Assembly (NCBI GenBank): GCA_947361355.1
Contig: CANAIR010000010.1
Span: 1 to 55,084 of the forward strand
Direction: 5' to 3'
Origin: an uncultured Clostridium sp.
Lineage (GTDB): Bacteria > Bacillota > Clostridia > TANB77 > CAG-465
DNA: 55,084 nucleotides
Made by a program: the position numbers and the translations under genes. Of the stretch, positions 8,657-18,400 are shown piece by piece (position 1 is the stretch's first letter; each line of letters begins with the position of its first letter). Below the pieces are notes generated by a model. The model saw nothing but the letters and a program-made list of their open reading frames with translations. It searched no databases and was not told the origin of the DNA.

Positions 8657-10391
8657 TTTTTATCGCCTCCTCCTCAGTAATTTGTGAAAGAACAACTTCC
8701 TTATATTCCTCACATGAATTATATAACTCTGAGTGAGTACCTTGTGCAATTATTTTTCCGTCATCGATAAATAATATTTTATCAGCATTAAGTACAGTAC
8801 TTACACGTTGTGCGACTATTACTACTGTTGAATCTTTCATATTTTCCTCTAAGGCTTCCCTTAATTTTTTATCTGTCTTATAATCAAGTGCAGAAAAACT
8901 ATCATCAAATAAATATATTTGTGGTTTCTTTATAATAGCTCTAGCAATCGATAATCTTTGCTTTTGACCACCAGAAAAATTAGTTCCACCTTGTGCTACT
9001 TGTGAGTTAAATTTATCATCAAGAGAATCTATAAAGTCATAACTTTGGGCAATTTTAGAAGCCTCTACCATTTCTTCATATGTTGCATCTTTTTTACCAT
9101 ATTTAATATTACTTTCTATTGTTCCAGAAAATAATACTGCTTTTTGTGGTACATAACCTATCATATTTCTTAATTGTTTTAAAGACATCTCTTTTATATT
9201 TACTCCACCTATTTTAATTTCACCTTCTGTTACATCATAAAATCTCATCATAAGTGAAAGTAAACTTGTCTTTCCTGATCCTGTTCCACCAAGTACTGCT
9301 ACTGTTTGACCTTTTTCTATCTTAAAGTTCATATTTGATAAAACTGGTATATCACCATCTGCGTACTGAAAAGTTGCATTAACAAATTCAATTTCTCCAG
9401 GATTTGTTATTTTTTCTTCTGGAATTACTTTACCACTATCTTTTATACTAGACTCAGTTTCTAAAACTTCTATAATTCTTTTTGCTGATACCATTGCTCT
9501 TGGAATCATAACAAACATCATAGTTACGCCCAAAATTGAGAATAATACTTGAATAGCATACTGCATAAATGCCATCATATCACCAATTTGCATTGCACCT
9601 GAATCTACTAAATGTGATCCAAACCATACTACTGCAACACTTGAAACGTTAATTAAAAATAGTACTATTGGCATAAGTATTGACATTATATATGCTGCCT
9701 TTAAAGATATATCATATATATCCTTATTTGCTTTATCATACCTCTTTCTTTCATATTCTTGTGTTCCAAAAGCACGTATTACTCTAACACCAGTAAGTTT
9801 TTCTCTTATTACTTGATTTATTCTATCAGTACGTTTTTGAAGAATTGTAAATAACGGAACTATTTTTCTAGCTAAAAAGATAATAGCAAAAAGTAATATA
9901 GGAATTACAACTATAAATAAAACAGACAACTCTTTATTTTTAGACAATGCCATTATAATTCCACCAATACACATAAGTGGTGCTCCTATCATCATACGCA
10001 TTGACATAAGAGTTAATTGTTGTACTTGTGTAACATCATTTGTTGTTCTAGTAATTAAAGAAGCTGTAGAAATTTTTTTAAATTCTGCTAAAGAGAATTT
10101 TTCAACTTGTTTATATATTGCGGATTTTAACTTTTTTCCAAAGCCAGCTGACACTCTAGACGCCATGAAAGTTGCGCCAATTGCACAGCACATAAATCCA
10201 ATTGTTACTATAACCATTTGCATACCATATTTATATACTTCATCTAAACTTTGACCAACTATTCCATTATTTACTATATCAGACATTAGATTAGGTAAAT
10301 ATAGATTTAGCATACCTTGACAGAATGTAAGTATTACTGCCACTATTATCATAGGTGTAAATGGTTTTAAATATTTAAACAATTTTTTCAT
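8646..10391 (-). CDS. Heterodimeric ABC exporter, subunit with degenerate Walker B
   Basis: A 581-residue half-transporter with six N-terminal membrane helices and an ATPase domain. Walker A GGTGSGKTS is at 368-376 and the signature FSGGQKQR is canonical. The Walker B ends in DD instead of DE (D497 in place of the catalytic glutamate), the mark of the degenerate-site partner in heterodimeric exporters. It overlaps the MarR gene by 17 bp and the second ABC gene by 11 bp. The three form one transcript: regulator, degenerate subunit, canonical subunit. This order is common in Firmicutes drug-export operons. Confidence 0.92.
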   Translation of the reverse strand: MKKLFKYLKPFTPMIIVAVILTFCQGMLNLYLPNLMSDIVNNGIVGQSLDEVYKYGMQMVIVTIGFMCCAIGATFMASRVSAGFGKKLKSAIYKQVEKFSLAEFKKISTASLITRTTNDVTQVQQLTLMSMRMMIGAPLMCIGGIIMALSKNKELSVLFIVVIPILLFAIIFLARKIVPLFTILQKRTDRINQVIREKLTGVRVIRAFGTQEYERKRYDKANKDIYDISLKAAYIMSILMPIVLFLINVSSVAVVWFGSHLVDSGAMQIGDMMAFMQYAIQVLFSILGVTMMFVMIPRAMVSAKRIIEVLETESSIKDSGKVIPEEKITNPGEIEFVNATFQYADGDIPVLSNMNFKIEKGQTVAVLGGTGSGKTSLLSLMMRFYDVTEGEIKIGGVNIKEMSLKQLRNMIGYVPQKAVLFSGTIESNIKYGKKDATYEEMVEASKIAQSYDFIDSLDDKFNSQVAQGGTNFSGGQKQRLSIARAIIKKPQIYLFDDSFSALDYKTDKKLREALEENMKDSTVVIVAQRVSTVLNADKILFIDDGKIIAQGTHSELYNSCEEYKEVVLSQITEEEAIKNVK

Positions 10392-10842
10392 TCTTTTCCA
10401 TCCTTTCTTTTATAAAATTTTCTGTTTTTCTTGCCAACCTTATAACTTCTCTGATATCTTCTATACTCATATATTTTATATATTCAAATACCATATTTTC
10501 TAATAAATCATGAGCTGACTTTGTAAACTTTTGCCCATCACTAGAAAGCTTTAAATAAATATTTCTTCTATCATCTTTATCTATTATTCTTTCTATTAAT
10601 CCCCTTGTTTCAAGTGAATTTAGTATTGGAGTAATAGTAGATGGTGCAAGTTTAATCTTTTTTCTTAAATTAGAAAGTGAAACTACATTATCATTTGAAT
10701 TTTTTAAAATATCATACATAATAAAAAGTACCAATTTTTCATTATGAGTATGACCTTCCACCTTTATAATATTATGAAAATGTTGCTTTTTTATACCCAT
10801 AAATAAATCTATAAGTTCATTTGCAAGTTGCTGATTTTCCAT
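10375..10842 (-). CDS. MarR family transcriptional regulator
   Basis: A 155-residue winged-helix regulator. The recognition region (LAPSTITPILNSLETRGLIE) and the wing (DKDDRRNIYLKLSSDG) are typical of MarR. Flanking helices form the dimer interface. It is the first gene of the ABC exporter operon and probably autorepresses it, releasing on binding of a transported compound. The ribosome binding site GAGGAGG is strong. Two direct GCAATA repeats spaced 10 bp apart lie between promoter and start and could be part of the operator. Confidence 0.9.
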   Translation of the reverse strand: MENQQLANELIDLFMGIKKQHFHNIIKVEGHTHNEKLVLFIMYDILKNSNDNVVSLSNLRKKIKLAPSTITPILNSLETRGLIERIIDKDDRRNIYLKLSSDGQKFTKSAHDLLENMVFEYIKYMSIEDIREVIRLARKTENFIKERMEKNEKIV

Positions 10843-10863
10843 ATAATCGCCTCCTCAAAAACA

Positions 10864-10914
10864 GCAATATTTCGCAATAGGAATTATTTTACCATAGAAT
10901 TATTTTTTTGTAAA
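10864..10914 (-). promoter_or_regulatory. Promoter and candidate operator of the MarR-ABC operon
   Basis: On the minus strand, TTTACA (10909-10914), 17-bp spacer, TAAAAT (10886-10891). Downstream are two GCAATA repeats (10864-10869 and 10874-10879 on the plus strand), one helical turn apart, which might bind the MarR protein. Confidence 0.6.
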
Positions 10915-10954
10915 TATAACTTTAGTGAAAATTTCGTGAAAATATAAAACTAAA

Positions 10955-10990
10955 AAAATAAACAAGCTATGAAACTAATCATAGCCTGTC
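10955..10990 (-). terminator. Rho-independent terminator of the PRPP-synthetase-like operon
   Basis: Arms 10962-10972 and 10979-10989 form an 11-bp stem with one G-U pair. On the minus strand it is followed by TTATTTTTTT. Confidence 0.85.
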
Positions 10991-10997
10991 TTTATTT

Positions 10998-11915
10998 TTA
11001 AAAACTTAATATCTCCCCATCTAAACATCTGATAACATTATCTGAGCCTATATCGTTATTTTTATAAAAACCTTTACTTCCTAAATACGTAATCTTTGGA
11101 TGCTCACAAGAAATCATAGAGCTTGTAGTAAACATATGAGTTACTGGCCCATTTTTATTTAACAGTCCGCTCTTAAAAGCAAGAGCTTCGCAATGTGCTG
11201 TAATAATGTATATTTTTTTTGCACCAGCCATTTTAGCATAATATGCTACATCAAGCAAAGTCTGTCCTGACGAACAAATATCATCTAATATAAAACAAGT
11301 ACTGCCTCTTGAAATATGACCTTTGGAAATTTCGTGACTTACAATACTATTTGTATCATATTCCCGTTTTTTTTCAAACACGCACACATCATATTTCCCA
11401 TCTAATGACTCATTGTACCTTTCATAAGCACCAGCATCTGGAAATACTATGTGCACATTACCAGAAATTTCTGCCAAATCATTATCTATTACATTATTCA
11501 ACATACTTACTACTGGATAATACATTTTTGCATTTTCCCCAAGGTATCTTTTAGTTTCTGAAGAATGTGGTTCTATAACATGAATCTCTTCAAAATTCAA
11601 ACTCTTAATAAAGTCTGCCACAAATGGTAAAGTATGAATATACTTACCACTTTTATGATCCATGCGCTGATAAGGCATAGTTTTTAATATTAATGAAACA
11701 TATATCTTCTTCCTACCCTCTTGTCTAAACGTGTCAAATTGTTTTTTTACAAAATATAAAATCATAAGGTCATCATTTATTTTATATTCTTTATTTTCAG
11801 TCTCATATTGAAGTACAACATAATTGTACCACTTTTCTATTTCAAATTCCTTAATCCGTACTTCTGTGTTTGAGAAGTAATCCTTTTCAACTTTATTTCC
11901 ATTAACAAAAATCAT
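10998..11915 (-). CDS. PRPP-synthetase-like phosphoribosyltransferase-fold protein
   Basis: A 305-residue protein related to ribose-phosphate pyrophosphokinase. The C-terminal half contains the PRPP-binding loop DDICSSGQT at residues 211-219. The N-terminal half has the pairing region with an MPYQRMDHKSG block corresponding to the PYxxxxRQDRK region of Prs. Divergent Prs homologues like this are often found outside the main nucleotide locus, and in phages and some bacteria sit beside nicotinamide phosphoribosyltransferase for NAD salvage. Here no such partner exists within the window; the companion is a 102-residue unknown protein 15 bp upstream. True PRPP synthesis is likely but unproven. 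Start supported by AGGAGG. Confidence 0.75.
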   Translation of the reverse strand: MIFVNGNKVEKDYFSNTEVRIKEFEIEKWYNYVVLQYETENKEYKINDDLMILYFVKKQFDTFRQEGRKKIYVSLILKTMPYQRMDHKSGKYIHTLPFVADFIKSLNFEEIHVIEPHSSETKRYLGENAKMYYPVVSMLNNVIDNDLAEISGNVHIVFPDAGAYERYNESLDGKYDVCVFEKKREYDTNSIVSHEISKGHISRGSTCFILDDICSSGQTLLDVAYYAKMAGAKKIYIITAHCEALAFKSGLLNKNGPVTHMFTTSSMISCEHPKITYLGSKGFYKNNDIGSDNVIRCLDGEILSF

Positions 11916-11930
11916 TCTTTTTCCTCCTGC

Positions 11931-12239
11931 TTAATTAAAAATACTGTTAACTTGTTCCAAAAAATAATTTTTATAGTCTTCACCAAAGATATAATATAAT
12001 GCCTTAAACGCACTTCTTGCCATTTCTTCTAGTTTTTCATTACACCCTTTATATGCACACGATAAATATGTATCATATAAGCATACAGCATAATTTCCAT
12101 GAATACTATCATACATAAAAACTTCCAAGTATTCTTTTTTACCATAGTGCATTACACTTTCATATCTATACACTGTTTTTGGTAAAAATGATGCCACAAC
12201 TATACATTTCTGTTCAGGATCTAATTTTCCAACAAACAT
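11931..12239 (-). CDS. Unknown small protein in operon with PRPP-synthetase-like gene
   Basis: A 102-residue protein of unknown function with four cysteines. It appears to be a small alpha/beta fold: beta strands in the first 60 residues, helices in the last 40 (KLEEMARSAFKALYYIFGED). It starts after AGGAGG and is followed after 15 bp by the PRPP-synthetase-like gene. The shared promoter suggests a common role, perhaps a regulator or partner. No family recognised. Confidence 0.7.
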   Translation of the reverse strand: MFVGKLDPEQKCIVVASFLPKTVYRYESVMHYGKKEYLEVFMYDSIHGNYAVCLYDTYLSCAYKGCNEKLEEMARSAFKALYYIFGEDYKNYFLEQVNSIFN

Positions 12240-12285
12240 ATTATTACCTCCTACTTAGTTAGTATTTTCTATGGTTACTATACAT

Positions 12286-12315
12286 ATTATATCACATAAA
12301 TTAATATTATGTCAA
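12286..12315 (-). promoter_or_regulatory. Sigma-A promoter of the PRPP-synthetase-like operon
   Basis: On the minus strand, TTGACA (12310-12315), 18-bp spacer, TATAAT (12286-12291). A 10-bp inverted repeat (12252-12261 with 12339-12348) flanks the promoter at a distance and may or may not matter. Confidence 0.8.
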
Positions 12316-12400
12316 GTTAGTCTTGAATTATTATAAAGTAACTAAGTAATTTAATTTTATTAAGTATTAATCAAATTTTTAAAATCATTAAAATACATAT

Positions 12401-12435
12401 ACAAAAAAGCAATGCTTTTACACATTGCTTTTTTT
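12401..12435 (-). terminator. Rho-independent terminator of the giant protease gene
   Basis: Stem AAAAAAGCAATG (12403-12414) with CATTGCTTTTTT (12423-12434), followed on the minus strand by a T run, directly after the stop codon. Confidence 0.88.
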
Positions 12436-12437
12436 AT

Positions 12438-15400
12438 TTATTTTAATGTAGGATAACCTTTTGTAGCTATTGTTGTGAAATCCCAAAGTTCTTCACTAAA
12501 TCCTAAATCTTTATAAAAGTTTGAATTTAAAGTAGATCTTGAAACAGTATCTAAATGTCCAGCTGTATTTGCTGTAACACGACTTGCTCCTACTGACTCT
12601 GTTATTTCATAACATTTTGTTAAACATGCTGTAATTAGATTTTCAGCTGCACCAATACATTTATATGGTAAAATTTTATTTCCAGAGCTATCAGTATATC
12701 CTGTCATATTTCCAAAAGAAACACAATTTTTTATTACTGGATTAGTATAAATCATACCTATTAATGAACCATTAAATACGCTATTTGCAACATTACTATA
12801 TGTATTTCTTGGTTTATTAATATCAACATCAGTTATAATATTTTCATATGAGCCTGAACCACCTTGTTGTATTGTACCTACTAAACCACCATTTTCAGTT
12901 GTAGTAACATTAAGTGTTCCTTGTACATATACATTTTTAATGCTTCCACCATATTTTCTACCTATAAAGTTTGATACATAAACTCCTGTTCCTGTAACAT
13001 TTGAATTTAATACTTTAATATTTTCAAATACAGAAGTTGCATTTGTTTTTCCATCCATTCCTGCAACTACAGCTACATTGTTAGCACCAGATAAAGTAAC
13101 GTCTTTAAATGTCATATTTTTAACAATTGCTTTATTTGTTTCTTGTGCAAATATTGTAACAAAGTTACCACTACCTCTTCCAGTACTACTATTACTAAAG
13201 TTTTCTATAATTGCATTTTCAAATGTTCCATTAAAGTTTGCAAATAAGCTTAGGTTATTTAAGTTAGAAATTTTATGTCCATTTCCTTTTATTTTACCAG
13301 TGAAAGTATCTGTTATAACTGCACTAGAAGTTGATGTATAATCTGCAAAATCTATATCAGCAGTTATATTAAATTCTCCACTTGTATCTTCTTGTATTTT
13401 ACTTACAAATTCAGAAGCATTTGAAATATTTGCAACTAAATGTTCAACATTACAATTTTCATATACTAGTGTATTAGTAGCTCCAGCAATTAGATTTATG
13501 TCATTTCTTCCTGCAGAATTAATTTTTGAATTTTTAACATCTATATCTATTAATGTAGAATGTTGTGTTTGTTTAGCTAAAAAGCCTATATTAGTAATAT
13601 TTTTTGGAATGTTAGCACCTTCAAATTTTAGATTTCTTACATATCCATATCTTATTTTTTGGAATATAGAATTTGTATTATTCAATATCTTATGTCCATT
13701 ACCGTCTAAAATTCCCATAAATGTGTTTGTTACACAAGCATCTATTCCAGTAAAATCAATATCATTATCTAAAATATAATATCCATAAGGTTTAGCATTT
13801 ATTTTCTCTATAAGTTCATTTGCTGTTTTTATATGTGTCATTTCTAAGTCTGTTCCAAGAGGATCAGCAACGAAATCATTTGTAACACTCTTTAAGTAAT
13901 GATAATATACTTTTCTAAGATTTGTTCTTTGAGTCGCATTTCTATTAGTATCACTTGATAAAGCTTGATAGAATCTTTCAATCAAATAATCAACATCAAT
14001 ATACTTATTGTTTTTTATATTTTCTTCAACAGTAGCATATCTACTCATCTTATATTCTTTCCAATTCATAGCTGTACCAGTAACAGACTTCGTAATTTTT
14101 TGAATAGCATCAAGATCTGTTTTAGTATTTCCTCTTCCATAAGTAACATATCCATCAACTCCTGCATAACCAAGCATTTCAAAATAATTACGTTTTGCTG
14201 AGAATGCATCTGGAATACCCTTATCATTATGACCGATATACCAACGATTTACCCAAACAGACTCAAATCCATAATCATTACTACCAAGACTATTAATTAC
14301 CTTAAGACCTCTTACACTTACACCCCAGGCATTTTCAGGACGTATAATAATTCTATTATCATATAAAGATTCTAAAGATGTTAAATTCATTTGTGCTGCT
14401 TGCGCTGCAGTAATCGCTCCCCAAGAAGACCATGATCCAGACTGATTCATTCTTGTTGCAACTCTTGCTTGTTGCTCTGGTGTTAATCTTATAAAGGCTT
14501 TACCTTCAATATAATCAAGCAAGTCTAACGCATTCTGCTGTCCTTTAAAATAATTTTCTAATTTTTCTCTAGTATCAATTCTTTCAGGACTTAAATTTTG
14601 AGTTGCATTTCCTTCCTTATTTAAATCATAAGATGTATTGAAATAATATGGTCCAACATCTTGTCCAAGGTTATTTTCACTCCAAACACCATTTTGTTGA
14701 ACATTACCTTCAGTTAGTGTCTCAAGACCAGCTCTAAATCTAGTTTCACATTGGAATAACATAATTTTATCATATAAAGCATGTTCAAATTCATGAGTCC
14801 AAGTATCATAATTTGTAAGACCTGGTCTAGCTATGAACCATAAGAATCCTGCAGTATTTCCAACACCAGCAGCACTTCCACCTGGTTGCCATAAACCTAA
14901 TACCTCACTAAAGTTTTTGAAGAATGGATAATTTTGTCCAACTTTTCCTTGAGTATATACAGGTGAAGTACCTATTACAATATTAGTACCTGGAAAATAT
15001 GAATTTTTATAACCTGTAATGATTCTAGTACAATCATAAACCATAATACAATAATTATTCCATTTTCCTGGATCAAATGAGCCTGCTAATGTACTTAAGT
15101 GTCTTTTTACAAGTGCCACATGATTATTAACAGTTCTTCTAACAGCTGCTTGACCTGCTTCAGTATTTACATCTTTATGATACAACTGTGAAGGTCCAAT
15201 TTGTAAATGAGCAGGACCACTAATCATATAAGTACAATTTTTTGGCATTGTAATAACTGGAAGTATCATATTATGCTTTTTACTTAGTTGATACCAAGCA
15301 CGATACAAAATATTAGGATTTTTATCTACTCCAAATTCAGCTAAAATATTTCTTGCACCAAAATACTCAGTAAACCAATCATTTACATCTTCATATCCAC

Positions 15401-18400
15401 CAATTTTATTAATAACACCATTTAAGAAGTATACTATTGATGAACTTCCTGTATATTTTTTTATACAATTATTATAAAAAGTTGCTGTATTTCCAGGAAC
15501 TAAGTTTCCAATAAATACTTCTCTTACTACATTATAAAATGTCATTGTATCTGAATACATTTTTCCATTAAATAATATAATATCTGATACACTTGCACCA
15601 CCTATTTCAAAGTTATACCAACGATGATAATAAGTATAAGCGTATAACATTTTATTTAATTTATCAGTTTGTAATAACTCTTGTTCAATCTTTTTATTTA
15701 ATATTTCATTATCTAACATAAGTATAGAGTCTTCATCATTTTGTAATATTTTTAATGCTATTTCTCTAGCAATTCCCTTAATACTTTCATTATAATAATC
15801 TTTATATATTCTATGATCTGCTGCTTGAGTAAGTGGATCTAATACTGTTGTATAATCTGTTTGATTAATATATTCAGCAATAGTATTTACAAGTGCTGCA
15901 TCTTCTTTTATAACATAATTATTATATGCATAATTTATATTTAATTCATCTATTGTATAAATTGCAATATTTTGTTTAAATTTATCAAAGTTAACATCGT
16001 ATTCTTCAACTGTTTGGTCATCAAATACAACTTTAATTTTAGTTATTTTATCATACTCTTTTGATGTAAGATAATTTACTAATTTGTTTTCTGCAAATGG
16101 TAATACATGTTTTATTAATTTTGTATTTAGTACATTATCACTTGCAATTTTTGAACCATCCATTACTAAATATTTAGCATCGTAATATGGCATTAATTTA
16201 TGCAAATTATTATATAATTTAGCTTTAGATTTTTCAAAACCTGATATTTTACTTACTCTTTCATATTCTGGTATATAAATATTACTAATTTCAGGTTTTT
16301 CTACTACATCTTCTGAACCATCATTAGGATCACTATTTTTAAGATGTGGTAATTTATCATAAGAAACATCTTCAAAGTTCCATATATCTTCACTAAAGTT
16401 TGCACTATCAACAAAGAATTCTTTTGTTAAGTTAGCTTTTGAAACTTTTTTAACTAAATTTGGTTTCTTATCATTGTAATTTGATATCAATTCAGATTCT
16501 TCTAATTCATAGTTATTACTTGAAGTTGAGTGTACAGTTGTACCAAAAACATGATTTAATCCTGTACCCGTATTTAAACTTATATTGTTAGTAAGTATTG
16601 TATTTGCATTTCTTGCAAGTCCTAATATACCACCATTATTCTTAGCTCTTGTATTATTAACAAAATTTACTTTTGATATACAATTTTCAATTTTTGATTG
16701 TGGAGTTCCTTGAGAATCTCCTGCTATTCCACCAATTCCATCTATAGTAGATGTTACTGATTCAATTATTCCTTCTACATAACAATCTTTAATTGTACTT
16801 CCTGCTAATTTACCTGCAATACCTGCAACTCTAAAATAAGAAAGTTTTATATTAAAGTTTGTTACACTACATTCTTTAATAGTAGAACCAGATTTTAAAT
16901 CTCCTATCATACCACCACATTCTTCTACACTTGTAGTAAATGATAGACCTTTTACATGTACATTTGAAATAGTAGTATTTTCAGCAGTATTTGCAATTGT
17001 TCCTTTACTTGTTGCACCTACTAATTCTACATCTTCTAAAATTAAGTTTGTAATATTTGCATTATTAACTATATTGTTAAATAAAGGTTTTTTAAGATTA
17101 TAAATTCTATGTCCATTTCCATTTAAAGTTCCAGAAAAATCAGCAGATATTACGGTATTTCCACTAGATTTCATATTAGTAGCATCATAATCTTGTGTAA
17201 GTTCAAAAGTTCCATTTGGATTTGCTTCAATTTCTGCAATTAAGCTTTCAATACTTTTATTTTCAGCTACACCATTTTTCATTTCACCATATGTAACTTT
17301 TAATTGACTATGTTTTTTACCATCTTCTTCATATTGTATTACATCTTCATAATTTAAAATAAAGTTTAATTTATTATCTGAAGTTATTTCTTTATCTAAT
17401 ACATTTGCATAAAAAGTTGGCATACCTTTTGTTTGTACTTTAACTAAATATTTAGTTAAATCTGTTAAATCAGCTTCTGTTATTCTAGAAACTTCTACTG
17501 TTTTACCTTCATCAGACATTTTATATAATGTCATATTAGTTATGTCTTTAACTTCAAATAAACGATTTGAACTAACATTTATTGTTTCAGAAAGTAATAC
17601 TTGATCACTATATTCATTTTCATCTTGTGTTATTGTATTGCTATCTAAATCATAATTAGCAAGTACTTTTATTTCATATTCTTCACATACATTTTTGGTA
17701 AAACTTATACCATTAGTAGCACTAGTAAATGGTTCTTCTTTAATTTTTGTACCATTTTCATCAGTTATTATAACGGTACCACCAGTTATTGCATTTTCTG
17801 TATCATTTGTTGTAAATGATACATTAATTGTATTATTTTCACCTTCTTCAAATCTAAAACTTGAAATAGTTGGTCTTAGTTTTAAAATTCCAACATTTAT
17901 TTGATTATTTTCTGTTATATCTATTGATTTTGTATTATCAAGTATTAATTTTTGTATTGTAATAGTTTTTGGTCCAGCTTCAGAAACAACTGCTATATTA
18001 GTTTTATATTCATTTCCTTGTTTTTCTAATTGATATTCTTTATCATTTATAATTGCTTTAACAGGATAAAAAGCTGTTTTATTAGTACTATTAAATGTTA
18101 ATGTTACTTCATGTCCTCTTTCAAAATATTTAGTTTCTTTACCTTCATTAAATGTTTTTAAATTACTTACTTGTAATTTATAATCTGCAATTAATTGTAT
18201 AGGTCTTTCTCTAAAAATTTCATTTTCAACATAGTTTTGACCACCAACTTGAGAATCTCTATCATATGTCATTTTTGCAATTAAAGTATATTCTTTTTCT
18301 AATTCAAGATTATCAATAGTAAATGTTACATGCTCTGCATCAAATTCACAAGTTTCTACTTCAGTATTATCACTATTGCTTACCAGTGTTGCAGTACCAT

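Noticed and set aside
10998-12239. NAD-reconstitution (NadV-Prs) pair as in phages
   Set aside because: No nicotinamide phosphoribosyltransferase is present; the partner gene is a short unknown protein.
12252-12348. 10-bp inverted repeat around the Prs-like promoter as transposon ends
   Set aside because: The arms are short, there is no transposase and no target duplication; in such AT-rich DNA it may be chance.
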